NCBI GenBank assembly: GCA_965603125.1
Contig: CBFDBU010000025.1
Location: 1 to 50,426, forward strand
DNA from: JAJRTA01 sp965603125
GTDB lineage: Bacteria > Zixibacteria > MSB-5A5 > GN15 > FEB-12
DNA: 50,426 nucleotides
Reading direction: 5' to 3'
The notes beneath the pieces were generated by a model. That model did no database searches, was not told the origin of the DNA, and saw nothing but the letters and a program-made list of their open reading frames with translations. Of this stretch, positions 37,719-46,189 are shown one piece after another (the stretch's first letter is position 1; each line of letters opens with the position of its first letter). The translations under genes were made by a program, and so were the position numbers.

Positions 37719-37772
37719 GCCCTGCCTGCCCTCCCCGTGTGCTTGATCCTAAACAGGCGGGGCTTCTTTTTT
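37719..37772 (+). terminator. Intrinsic terminator or attenuator between promoter and barrel gene
   Basis: Ten-bp stem GCCCTGCCTG (37719-37728) with CAGGCGGGGC (37754-37763; one G-U pair), 25-base loop, followed by TTCTTTTTT. It would stop transcripts from the 37661 promoter after about 75 nt, or act as a leader attenuator for the barrel gene 175 bp downstream. Confidence 0.6.
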
Positions 37773-37946
37773 CCCGTGCTTGAGGGGACGGTGATTCTCG
37801 TTACGCGTGGTGGCCCTCCCAAACGCCGGTGCTGAGATTGCGCAGTTGACAGGTCCGGCAATCGTAGCCATATTCCGCCAGGAATGAGAGACCTTATCAA
37901 GAGACCCGAACGCAACATCAAACAACGTCCTAAATGGAGGTGACCT

Positions 37947-38489
37947 ATGAAACGCTACGCCCTGGTTGGAGTACTGATTCTATTCGTAGTTTGCACGGCC
38001 CGGTCGGAGGGTGAGTTCGGGACTGAGGACATGTATGGGAAACATTCCTTTGGTGTCGGATTCGGCATTCAATACGGCATCATCGGCGCCAACGTCGATG
38101 TCAATATCGCTCGGAATCTCAACGTAACGGCCGGTCTGGGCACTACCGTATTCGCCGGTGCAGGATACAACCTCGGTCTCAAGTACTTCCTGACTCCACT
38201 GAACCGGACATTCCGGCCGAGAATCGCTGCGTACTACGGGGTTAACGCCATAATCGTTAAGGAGTATGTCGGCATCACTAAGGACGACGAAGGCGAGAAC
38301 TATACCGGCCTGTCCCTCGGGATTGGCGGTCAATGGATGTGGGGAGAGACGAAAACCAACGGTCTTGATTTTGACATCATGTATCTGGCCACGACAGGCT
38401 GGGATCTCGACCAGTTGCAAGCCGAAGGCTTCGATGTCGACGAACCGGGCAAGGTGAGGGTGTCTCTCGGTTACCGACACGCTTTTTAG
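37947..38489 (+). CDS. Small outer-membrane beta-barrel protein
   Basis: 180 residues. ATG at 37947 with GGAGGTGA close upstream. Signal peptide KRYALVGVLILFVVCTARS. The mature part is built of amphipathic strands (HSFGVGFGIQYGIIGANVDV, LNVTAGLGTTVFAGAGYNLG, YTGLSLGIGGQWMW) and ends VRVSLGYRHAF, with the terminal Phe used for outer-membrane insertion. The size suits an eight-stranded barrel of the OmpA/OmpW-like type. Role unknown. Its TAG is immediately followed by the 137-bp repeat copy B. Confidence 0.78.
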   Translation: MKRYALVGVLILFVVCTARSEGEFGTEDMYGKHSFGVGFGIQYGIIGANVDVNIARNLNVTAGLGTTVFAGAGYNLGLKYFLTPLNRTFRPRIAAYYGVNAIIVKEYVGITKDDEGENYTGLSLGIGGQWMWGETKTNGLDFDIMYLATTGWDLDQLQAEGFDVDEPGKVRVSLGYRHAF

Positions 38490-38626
38490 CAGCTTGTTGA
38501 AAAAGCATTTCGCCCTGCTCAGAATCCTGCGGATTCTTCATAAGCGTGGTGTCGGGCGTCCCTGCCCGACACCTTACGACAGGTGACGAGGGAGCCGTCA
38601 GGCAGAGACGCCTGACGGCACAATAC
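38490..38626 (+). repeat. 137-bp twin-hairpin repeat, copy B
   Basis: Begins one base after the barrel gene's TAG with CAGCTTGTTGAAAAAGC, and contains the same two hairpins as copy A (GTGTCGGGC/GCCCGACAC; CGTCAGGC/GCCTGACG). Same length as copy A (5095-5231) and opposite orientation, about 85% identical, with variation concentrated between the end motif and the first hairpin. Confidence 0.8.
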
Positions 38627-38740
38627 CACGGATTCGTCATGGCCCCGTTTGCGGGTATGAAGTCAGAACACTAACGATTGCCCGTGTCGCGCCCTTGTAG
38701 GACTCACATCCTCAAGCAGGTGGGCCTTGCCGGGCATACC

Positions 38741-38772
38741 ACAGAAAAGACCCGCTCTCGGAAGAGAGCGGG
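38741..38772 (-). terminator. Intrinsic terminator of the Arg-rich protein gene
   Basis: Perfect 9-bp stem CCCGCTCTC (38751-38759) and GAGAGCGGG (38764-38772), loop GGAA; on the minus strand followed by TCTTTTCTGT. It lies about 40 bp beyond the stop of the Arg-rich gene. Confidence 0.8.
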
Positions 38773-38812
38773 CCTGAGTGAATATACTTAAATCCTATTT
38801 GGTTCGTCGATC

Positions 38813-39208
38813 TTAGCGAATACGACGAGTGCGACGCCGCATGGGCTTGCGAGCCGTCTGGCGCTTGGAAGTCGCACGCCAGGTGCGGGAACGAGTGGTT
38901 CTACGCTTGGCGGACTTGCGTACGACCGGCTTCCGGGTGGTGGGCCTGTGGAAGGCGCTGTTGCTGCCGCGATTCCCTCTCCAGATAGAAGGGCTGGCCT
39001 TCTTGATGTTCAGGTCGACAGCCTTGTAGCGGACGGCGTACACTGTGCGACCGAGCTGACGGGCGATCCAGGCCGTCTCGTAGTTGCGGTAGTACTTGCG
39101 CATGAATGCCATTTCTTCGCGGCTCCACGGCCGTGCGACCCGGCGGGTCCTCGTGCGACGGGGGACCGACGTGCGCCGTGTGGTCCGTCTGGTTCTACGC
39201 ATAGCCAT
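38813..39208 (-). CDS. Arg-rich protein with Myb/SANT-like core, candidate nucleoid protein
   Basis: 131 residues, about 36 of them Arg and 9 Lys, so extremely basic. ATG at 39208 with AAGGAG six bases upstream. Three parts: a basic N-terminal tail (MAMRRTRRTTRRTSVPRRTR), a short folded domain at about 27-70 that reads PWSREEMAFMRKYYRNYETA, WIARQLGRTVYAVRYKA, with the Trp and helix pattern of Myb/SANT-type DNA-binding modules, and a long basic tail (KRRTTRSRTWRATSKRQTAR and MRRRTRRIR). This design, one sequence-reading module between disordered Arg tails, suits DNA compaction or binding. Histone H1-like bacterial proteins use Lys-rich tails instead. Terminator follows; expressed alone. Specific function is inference. 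Confidence 0.72.
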   Translation of the reverse strand: MAMRRTRRTTRRTSVPRRTRTRRVARPWSREEMAFMRKYYRNYETAWIARQLGRTVYAVRYKAVDLNIKKASPSIWRGNRGSNSAFHRPTTRKPVVRKSAKRRTTRSRTWRATSKRQTARKPMRRRTRRIR

Positions 39209-39823
39209 ACTCTACTCCTTGTTTGAGTCGTTAGCGATTGCGAACAATGATCTATGGCCAATCACCGCCCGCTGTTTAATCATAGCCTTATAGTCGTCTC
39301 TTTCCGGGAATACTTAAGCGTCTGTGTCCGGGAATTGCCGTGTACGACGGCAGAAACGGCCATTCCATTCATCGTTGTTCCGTTTTGTCACAGCCCGATC
39401 GTCGATACTCCCTGTGCGTCGTCTTAAGATCGCCGACGTCGTGAATCGGACAGCCCCGCAGGCGGTACGCGCCCCGCGTAAGGCAGTGATTGCCAAGCGA
39501 TTATACGCTACCCCGGAATCCCGTCGGCCCGCCGACGAACGGTAACCCGGCGTTGTCGAATGTATCATCACCCTCAACTGCGACTGCTGTCACCACTGAT
39601 GAAGGTTTGAACAAAATGGAATCCTTACCTGCAGCGGCCTTCTACGCTGCTCAGATAATCCCCGCCGACAGATGACGGTCATGCGCTGTCGTTAACCCGA
39701 CAGTCTGTCATGCAGATTGTCGGTCCCGAGGTGATGAGACTCCGGCGGCATGGAATTGATGTTGCGCCGGTTGTTTGATTCGCGTAGATTATTTCGAACG
39801 CCGATCGAAGAACGAACAAAGAT
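39209..39823. other. 615-bp gap between divergent genes
   Basis: Should hold the promoters of the Arg-rich gene (minus) and the transporter gene (plus). I found no clear -35/-10 pair, RNA gene or repeat in it. The open frames here overlap on both strands and show no ribosome site or domain. Confidence 0.4.
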
Positions 39824-40909
39824 ATGAAACGAGAACACCTTTCCGCGTCTCTTTTCCTCCTGATCACGGGGGTGTTTTTCTATCTGTTCTATCGGGTGAT
39901 CGTGCCTTTTTTCGTTCCCATTGCCTGGGCGGCGGTTCTGGTGATCATCTTCTTCCCACTGTACGAGAGGCTGCTCGGAAAAATCAAATCGCGCGGCGTG
40001 GCCTCGCTGCTGATCACCATTCTCATTCTGGCGGTCATCATCGGGCCCATCACGTATCTTTTTGTGGCGCTTGTCAACGAGGCTGCTGACGCCGTGGCCA
40101 GGGTGAACGAGATGTACAAGACTGGTCAACTGGATGACATCCTGTCTGTTGATCTGCCCTGGCTGGAAACGGCTACAGAGAAACTCAGGCCGTACTACGA
40201 TCTCTCCAAGATGAACCTGGATGAAATCGCCAGGGACGCTATTGATAAAGTCGGGGGGCTAATCCTCAATCAGACCAGTTGGCTGATCGCCAACGGCACC
40301 AAGGCCGTCTTCTACTTCTGCCTGATGGTTTTCACGATGTACTACTTCTTCAAGGACGGTGAGCGGATAATAAGCCGCGCCAAGCGGCTTGTGCCGCTGT
40401 CTTCCGACCAGGTGGAGGCGACCTTTCGTCAGCTCCACGACGTCATCCAGGCCACCATGTACGGAGGTGTAGTCGTCGCGCTGATTCAGGGTCTCTTGGG
40501 AGGCACCCTGTTTGCCATTCTCGGGATCACATCCCCGGTTTTCTGGGGTGCGATCATGGCCTTCCTGTCGATCATTCCTTTCCTGGGCGCCTTTGTCATA
40601 TACATTCCGGCGGGAATCATTCTTCTTGTCGGCGGCTCATATATCAAGGGCATCCTTGTTATCGCCATCGGCACGGTGGTCATAAGCCAGATAGACAATG
40701 TCATCCGCCCGCTTCTGATTTCCGGCCGCACCGAGATCCACCCCCTGTTGCTGTTCTTCAGCATCATGGGCGGAATCGTCCTGCTGGGCCTTTTGGGACT
40801 GGTGATCGGGCCACTTATTGCCGCCGTGTTCGTCACGCTGATTCGCATCATCGATTTGCGCCTGCATTCAGCGGAGTCGGCTGCCGCCCCCTCGGCACCG
40901 GAACGTTAG
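39824..40909 (+). CDS. AI-2E family transporter (PerM/TqsA-like)
   Basis: 361 residues, inner-membrane protein. Two N-terminal membrane hairpins (ASLFLLITGVFFYLFYRV, AWAAVLVIIFFPLYERLLG, GVASLLITILILAVIIGPIT), a soluble helical segment (~80-155), then TM segments with FLSIIPFLGAFVIYIPAGI and the conserved GTVVISQIDNVIRPLLISG, followed by HPLLLFFSIMGGI and GLVIGPLIAAVFV. The proline-rich PFLGAF and DNVIRP blocks are family signatures. Some members export autoinducer-2, others act as Na+/H+ antiporters or remain unassigned, so the substrate is open. The ATG at 39824 has only AACAAAG upstream. Confidence 0.92.
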   Translation: MKREHLSASLFLLITGVFFYLFYRVIVPFFVPIAWAAVLVIIFFPLYERLLGKIKSRGVASLLITILILAVIIGPITYLFVALVNEAADAVARVNEMYKTGQLDDILSVDLPWLETATEKLRPYYDLSKMNLDEIARDAIDKVGGLILNQTSWLIANGTKAVFYFCLMVFTMYYFFKDGERIISRAKRLVPLSSDQVEATFRQLHDVIQATMYGGVVVALIQGLLGGTLFAILGITSPVFWGAIMAFLSIIPFLGAFVIYIPAGIILLVGGSYIKGILVIAIGTVVISQIDNVIRPLLISGRTEIHPLLLFFSIMGGIVLLGLLGLVIGPLIAAVFVTLIRIIDLRLHSAESAAAPSAPER

Positions 40910-41041
40910 CGACACGTCTCCGGACAGCCGGGCTCGATCGCTACGGCCGACTGCAGGACCGTATTTTCACTTTACATCGGTCGGGAGTCGGGGCATATTG
41001 CGCGTCAACTCATGTCCACAGATATGCTCAAGGAGTAAGCG

Positions 41042-43891
41042 ATGTTCCTGACATGTATCCTGCCCCCGCGGGTGGTAGCCCTGGCGTCGGTTCTCGTGGT
41101 GCTGATCGCCTCCGCTGTTTGTGCCGCCAACCCGTCCTATTCCATGAAAGTCGAAATTGACACGGTGCCGTTTTTCCCGAACGGCATATACGACGAACGC
41201 ATTCCCAAACCGGACGACATCCTGTCCGGCCCTGTTGGTGTCAGACCGATCAGATACCATGAGTTGGTTTCCTATCTGAAGGCTGTGGCCGAGCAGTCAG
41301 ACCGTGTGCTCCTGGAGGTCTACGGCCGGACACATGAAGGACGTGACCTGTACAACGTCTTGATCTCGACTCCCGCCAATCTCGCTGACCTGGAACCGTT
41401 TTGCCGACGTCTGGATCTGCTTTCAGATTCCCGCCTGGGCGAAAACGACTTCGAGGCCGACTCACTCATCGACAACTTACCGGCTTTTGCCTGGATGGGC
41501 TATGGCGTTCACGGTGGCGAGCTTTCCGGGGTTGACGCCGCGGTGCAACTGGTCTACCAGCTTGCCGCCGGAACGGATTCGGCCACAATGACGATCCTCG
41601 AAAACACGATTGTCATCGTTGATCCCGTCCAGAACCCGGACGGCCGCGAGCGGTCCCTGTCCATGCTGGCGACTTTCCGAAGTGCCGTGCCCAACTATGA
41701 CCAGCACGCCATGCAACACGGCGGCGTGTGGCCCTGGGGACGCGCCAATCACTATCTTTTCGATCTCAATCGAGACTGGATTCTCGCCACTCAGCCGGAG
41801 ACCATAGGCAGGTTGAGGACACTGCTGAAATACCACCCGCAGTTGGTGGTCGATGGTCACGAGATGGGGTCCAACGCCACCTTCCTTTTCGATCCTCCCC
41901 GCGAGCCGATCAACTACAACATTACCGTCAACGTTCGCCGATGGTGGAAGGTTTTCAGCGATGATCTGGCCGAGGCTTTTGACCGGCGCGGCTGGCCGTA
42001 CTACGTTCAGGAGTGGCATGACCAGTGGTATCCCGGTTACGGCTCGGCGTGGTCCACGTTTTCCGGCACCGTGAGCATGCTCTACGAACAGGCCGGAGTC
42101 GACGGATCCATCGTCAGGCAACGCGACAGCTACCTCCTGACTTACCACGAGGCGGTGAACCATCAGTTCACGTCTTCGATCGCGAACCTGGCCACTCTTG
42201 CCGGCAATCGCAGGGAAATCCTCCGTGACTACTATCAGACCAGGAAGGGGATTGTCGACGATGGCCGCAGACAGCCCCTTACTTTCATTTTCAGACCCGA
42301 CGGCGATGATCTGAAAATGCAGCGATTCATTTCCTCGTTGCTCGAGCAGGGCATCGAGGTTCGCGTCACGACCGACGACGGCAAGGTGCGGGGGGCCGTC
42401 GGAATCGATGGCCGGGAACATCACTCCCGCCTGTTGCCCGTCGGCACTTACCTGGTCAGCACCGCCCAGCCAATGGGCAGACTGGCTAAGGCGGTTCTCG
42501 AGTTCGACCCGCATCTTGATCTGGACTTCCTCAAAGAAGAGCGGCGGGAGCTTGAGAAGCGAGGCGAAACGCGGATGTACGAGGTTTCCGCGTGGTCGCT
42601 GCCGTTGGCGTACGACATTGATGCCTACCAGGTAACCTCGGCTCTGTCAGTCGCTTCGGAGACGGTGCAACTCCCTCTGCCGGAGCCGACCGGCAGCCTT
42701 CACAGCCCTGATGCCCGGTTTGGGTTTGTGATCGACATGGTGGGGGAGAGAACCCACCGGTTGCTGACGCGCCTTTTTGCCGAGGAACTGATCATCTACT
42801 GCGCCAAGAAGCCGTTTACGGTCGAGCGCAGAGAATACAAGGCCGGATCGCTTTTCCTTCGTCGACGCGGAAATCCGGAAAACCTGCCGCATATCCTGGG
42901 CGCGCTGGCCGGGGAAGTCGGTATCGATATTTATGGTGTGAACACCGGCCGCACAACTGACGGGGCCTATCTTGGCGCGCCATCCTATGTCCTCTTGCGC
43001 CAGCCGCGCGTGGCTGTTGTCGCCGGCGACGGCATCGATTACACCAGCTTCGGGTCGCTGTGGTTCGCGCTCGATAAGGAACTCGGGCTGCCTCATTCCC
43101 TTCTGCAGTTGTCCCGACTGTTACGGACCGATCTGTCCGCATACAACGTGCTGGTCGTCCCCTCCGCCGGGGGCGATGGTCTTACGCAAAATCTGGGCAA
43201 GCAGGGCAGAGACAAACTCGAAACCTGGATCCGTGGCGGCGGCACCCTGATCTGCATTGGGCGATCTGCTGTGTGGGCGGCCGATACCGCCACCGGTCTC
43301 TCTCAGACGCGACTCAGGTGCCAGGTGCTGGACAGGCAAGACAAGTACGCCACCGGACTCCAAAGGGAACTTCTCGCCGAGGCGCCGGACATTGACACGA
43401 TGGCCCTGTGGCATCCGGACAAAGTACCACCGCCTGAGAAAGACGAGGCCGATCAGACCACGCCGCCTGTTGGTGCGAAGAAGGCCGAAGAGCTGGACGA
43501 GTGGCGGCGGCGGTTTCACCCCAGGGGCGTTATCATGCGGGCCGATCTTGACCTCGAAGAGTGGTTAGCCTATGGCATCGGGACGCAGCTCCCGGTGATG
43601 GTATACACCCGCCACGCTTTGATGGCGACCTCTCCCGTGAAGACGGTGGCGCGGTTCACACAGGAGAAGAACAAGCTGCGGTTGTCGGGACTCTTGTGGC
43701 CGGAAGCACGCGAGCGGTGGGCAGGGACGGCCTACGTCACCCGCGAACCAAGAGGAAAGGGACAAATCATTCTGTTTGCGACCGATCCCTACCCGCGAGC
43801 TTATTTCTGGGGTACGCGCAGGATGTTCGTCAACGCCGTGTTACTGGGACCCGGCATGGGTAGCCCCGGCGAGCCGTACGGAACGCGATAG
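41042..43891 (+). CDS. M14 family zinc carboxypeptidase, exported
   Basis: 949 residues. ATG at 41042 with AAGGAG upstream; signal peptide VALASVLVVLIASAVCAA. Peptidase domain at about 60-400: GRTHEGRDLY, HGGELSG giving zinc ligands His157 and Glu160, DLNRDW (Asn243, Arg244 for the substrate carboxylate), and VDGHEMGSNATFLFDPP with His273 as third ligand. A C-terminal region of about 500 residues (with FDPHLDLDFLKEERRELEKR, RRYRG-type basic loops and VVPSAGGDGLTQNLGKQG) resembles a glutamine-amidotransferase-like fold often fused to this M14 subgroup. It probably trims C-terminal residues of peptides in the periplasm. Stands alone after the transporter gene. Confidence 0.88.
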   Translation: MFLTCILPPRVVALASVLVVLIASAVCAANPSYSMKVEIDTVPFFPNGIYDERIPKPDDILSGPVGVRPIRYHELVSYLKAVAEQSDRVLLEVYGRTHEGRDLYNVLISTPANLADLEPFCRRLDLLSDSRLGENDFEADSLIDNLPAFAWMGYGVHGGELSGVDAAVQLVYQLAAGTDSATMTILENTIVIVDPVQNPDGRERSLSMLATFRSAVPNYDQHAMQHGGVWPWGRANHYLFDLNRDWILATQPETIGRLRTLLKYHPQLVVDGHEMGSNATFLFDPPREPINYNITVNVRRWWKVFSDDLAEAFDRRGWPYYVQEWHDQWYPGYGSAWSTFSGTVSMLYEQAGVDGSIVRQRDSYLLTYHEAVNHQFTSSIANLATLAGNRREILRDYYQTRKGIVDDGRRQPLTFIFRPDGDDLKMQRFISSLLEQGIEVRVTTDDGKVRGAVGIDGREHHSRLLPVGTYLVSTAQPMGRLAKAVLEFDPHLDLDFLKEERRELEKRGETRMYEVSAWSLPLAYDIDAYQVTSALSVASETVQLPLPEPTGSLHSPDARFGFVIDMVGERTHRLLTRLFAEELIIYCAKKPFTVERREYKAGSLFLRRRGNPENLPHILGALAGEVGIDIYGVNTGRTTDGAYLGAPSYVLLRQPRVAVVAGDGIDYTSFGSLWFALDKELGLPHSLLQLSRLLRTDLSAYNVLVVPSAGGDGLTQNLGKQGRDKLETWIRGGGTLICIGRSAVWAADTATGLSQTRLRCQVLDRQDKYATGLQRELLAEAPDIDTMALWHPDKVPPPEKDEADQTTPPVGAKKAEELDEWRRRFHPRGVIMRADLDLEEWLAYGIGTQLPVMVYTRHALMATSPVKTVARFTQEKNKLRLSGLLWPEARERWAGTAYVTREPRGKGQIILFATDPYPRAYFWGTRRMFVNAVLLGPGMGSPGEPYGTR

Positions 43892-44004
43892 AGATAGACA
43901 TGTGGACATGAGCATTTGGTGATCCCGATACCGGGTGGAACAACCCGAAGGTACGGTTAATACTGTTACTGAGCGGAATTGTCCCCCCGGCCACAGGCAA
44001 TAAT

Positions 44005-45120
44005 CTATGGTGGAGGGGACGCGGACCGCCGAGATGTCTTGTACTTCTCAAACAGTCGCCCCCATTCGGTCCGGGAGAACTTACGGATGATCGCCCTGCC
44101 TACGGTCGGGTACCAGATCCAGTCGTGGTAGATGTTACTTGCTATCGGCGCCCAGACAACCAGCGGCGAGTGAAGCGCGATCTTCTCCAGGAACCGAAGC
44201 GGCCCCTTACGCAACATCTGGTCGCCCCAGATCACAATTGATCTCTTGGTATGGAAGTGGAAGTTGATCTCGGATATATCCTCGCCGAGTATCTCGATCT
44301 CGCCGGGCTCTGCCACCCCCAGTCCGCGCTCGTGGCACATCCGCAGGTAGGGGATGTCCATCGGGTCGAATCCCATGAGCCTTGCCGCCACGGAGTCAAT
44401 CGCGACCTGGTCGCCCGAAGCCAGGATAAGGTTCTTGGCGTGGGGCGTCATGGTGCGTGGCCCGGCGCCGTCACCGCAGACGGTGCCGTCCATTACCGCC
44501 AACATCCCCGGGTGCAGTTCCCGCTGCATCAGCATCAGGTCGACCAGCACCTCGTGCATGTACTTGTGGGCGTAGTGGCGGACCTCCTTGAGCAGGCCGC
44601 CGAACGAGTTCTTGACGGCCCCGGTCGTGATCGAATGCCCGTGCGTCTTGACGGTCGGCAGGTGGATGATCTGCCTGCCGATGTACATCCGGGGTATCTG
44701 GATCCCCTCGGGAAAGATGTCGTTGAGCTTGAGCAGCTTTTCCTTGAAATCGTAAACGACCCACTCAACATCCGTGAGCGGCGTGAACGACAGACCATAC
44801 CGATTCAAAACCGGCATCCAGAGGTTGTTCCGGGCGCCCTTAACCGGGTCGGTGACGACCGTCTTGTTCTCGACCGGCAACAGTTTTTCCCTGGGGAAGC
44901 CGTCCTCGATCAGGGTTCTGACCAGCCCTTCCACCTGCCACGGCTGTGAGGAACAGGCCGGGAAATACTTGGTCCAGGACAGGTTGAGCTTGATGAGAGT
45001 GTCCTTGTCCGGCCCGACGCTAGACTTGTAGTCGATTAATTCGAGCAGTTTGCGGTAATCCTCCACGACACGGGAGGAATCCGTCTTCAGTACCGCGACC
45101 TTAGCTCTGTACATAGGCAC
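44005..45120 (-). CDS. DUF362 domain-containing protein
   Basis: 371 residues, no signal peptide. The GTG at 45120 has GAGG seven bases upstream; an ATG two codons on is possible. DUF362 features: DTLIKLNLSWTKYFPACSSQ, VVENKT-type block LLPVENKTVVTDPVKG, IIHLPTVKTHGHSITTGAVKN followed by SFGGLL, and MAVMDGTVCGDGAGPRTMTP, then SGDQVAIDSVAARLMGFDP. No 4Fe-4S cysteine cluster is present, unlike many family members. Biochemical role of the family is unsettled. It converges with the M14 gene; no terminator is obvious in the 113-bp gap. Confidence 0.88.
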   Translation of the reverse strand: MPMYRAKVAVLKTDSSRVVEDYRKLLELIDYKSSVGPDKDTLIKLNLSWTKYFPACSSQPWQVEGLVRTLIEDGFPREKLLPVENKTVVTDPVKGARNNLWMPVLNRYGLSFTPLTDVEWVVYDFKEKLLKLNDIFPEGIQIPRMYIGRQIIHLPTVKTHGHSITTGAVKNSFGGLLKEVRHYAHKYMHEVLVDLMLMQRELHPGMLAVMDGTVCGDGAGPRTMTPHAKNLILASGDQVAIDSVAARLMGFDPMDIPYLRMCHERGLGVAEPGEIEILGEDISEINFHFHTKRSIVIWGDQMLRKGPLRFLEKIALHSPLVVWAPIASNIYHDWIWYPTVGRAIIRKFSRTEWGRLFEKYKTSRRSASPPP

Positions 45121-45293
45121 CGATGATCCTCATGTTTACGCGACTCGAACCCGACAACGGCGGGTCCGAGGACAGACCCACCCTACGGGGCTGATCCCAC
45201 AGCAAGCTGTGGTGCACCCGGTCGCCCGGCACTGGAATATAGGCCCCCGCCTGATACATGTCAACCGGAGAGATACACTACCGCAAAATCGGG

Positions 45294-45392
45294 CGGCTGG
45301 GTGGCACCCTCAAACTTGTTTGGGGGTGTCTCTTCACGGGCTGAGTTCCCGTTCCAAACAAGTTTGAAACGGCCACCCGACGGAGAGCAAAA
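45294..45392. repeat. 99-bp direct repeat, copy 1
   Basis: Matches copy 2 (45467-45565) at about 96 of 99 bases. It contains a perfect 13-bp inverted repeat CAAACTTGTTTGG / CCAAACAAGTTTG around a 32-base centre, so it can fold as one long hairpin. Not coding by any frame seen. Confidence 0.85.
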
Positions 45393-45466
45393 ACCACTAA
45401 CAAGCTGCCCCAAAACTGGGAATCGAATACAAAACAGCAACTGTTTTTCATTTCATGTCATTCCCG

Positions 45467-45565
45467 CGGCTGGGTGGCAACCTCAAACTTGTTTGGGGGT
45501 GTCTCTTCCCGGGCTGAATTCCCGTTCCAAACAAGTTTGAAACGGCCACCCGACGGAGAGCAAAA
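45467..45565. repeat. 99-bp direct repeat, copy 2
   Basis: Second copy, offset 173 bp from the first, same orientation, with the same internal inverted repeat. The 74 bases between the copies are unrelated to them. The pair looks like two insertions of a small MITE-like or REP-like element. Confidence 0.85.
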
Positions 45566-45693
45566 CCGGGCGGGTTGCCGGCCGAGGGCAGAAAACCCTC
45601 AAGCTTCGGCGTAAACGGGCCGATAATGCTAAGGCCTGATGCCGGAACCCACCGGAAGGGGTGCACGGGGGTGTGAGAAATTGGAACTTTTTC

Positions 45694-45722
45694 TTGCTTT
45701 TGACAGTAGAGCTTGTTATAGT
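45694..45722 (+). promoter_or_regulatory. Sigma-70-type promoter candidate
   Basis: TTGCTT (45694-45699), 17-base spacer, TATAGT (45717-45722). A good -10 box and a fair -35 box, pointing at the small Cys-rich frame and the large lipoprotein gene. Confidence 0.4.
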
Positions 45723-45848
45723 CCAGGCTCAAGTTCCTGGCAAAGGGAATTTTTGCCCGTAGTCCGCATTGAATTGTCAAGCGTCCGGAGGGAACCGGGA
45801 GGAGGTTTGTAGCACTAAATTACCTGGTCTTTGCGCCATTTTTTATCC

Positions 45849-45877
45849 TTGACACGGTCTTGGGGTCAATTTAAGTT
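45849..45877 (+). promoter_or_regulatory. Second promoter candidate for the lipoprotein gene
   Basis: TTGACA (45849-45854), 17-base spacer, TAAGTT (45872-45877). Perfect -35 box, weak -10 box. It would give a 5' leader of about 300 nt containing the small frame at 46002. Confidence 0.35.
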
Positions 45878-46001
45878 AGACTCCGATTGGCGCAGAAATT
45901 TCGGAAAAGTTGTTGATTAGAAGGCGCTAAGGTTTAATGATTTAGGTCGAATAACCGATAATATTTCTTAAAGGTTTCGGAAAAGAGAACAACAAATAGA
46001 A

Positions 46002-46166
46002 ATGGAACTGTACGAAAAAACAACAAAGGAGGTTTTTCTGGAGCGAAAGCCGGGATACTATATTATTCCGTCATCCGGTAGCGCCTGTCCCTGCGGGGGT
46101 GGAGCATGCAGATCAAGGATTCATCTGTGGCGCTACTGTTTTGCACTCGAAATAAGATATACTTGA
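46002..46166 (+). CDS. Possible 54-residue Cys-rich peptide
   Basis: ATG at 46002 to TGA at 46164-46166, ending 23 bp before the large lipoprotein gene on the same strand. It reads MELYEKTTKEVFLERKPGYY, then SSGSACPCGGGACRS, then HLWRYC, so four cysteines, three of them in a CPCGGGAC cluster. The start has only a weak purine site; a stronger AAGGAGG lies inside the frame at 46024-46030 with no ATG after it. It may be a leader peptide, a modified-peptide precursor or chance. I do not recognise a family. Confidence 0.3.
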   Translation: MELYEKTTKEVFLERKPGYYIIPSSGSACPCGGGACRSRIHLWRYCFALEIRYT

Positions 46167-46189
46167 GGTTCTAAAAGGAGTAAGGAAGA

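Noticed and set aside
39209..39823. tRNA or small gene in the gap before the AI-2E transporter
   Set aside because: No T-loop GGTTCGA-type motif with a matching acceptor stem, and the short frames lack ribosome sites.
41477..42514. 345-residue minus-strand frame opposite the M14 peptidase gene
   Set aside because: The plus-strand frame has clear zinc-peptidase motifs; the antisense product has no recognisable domain.
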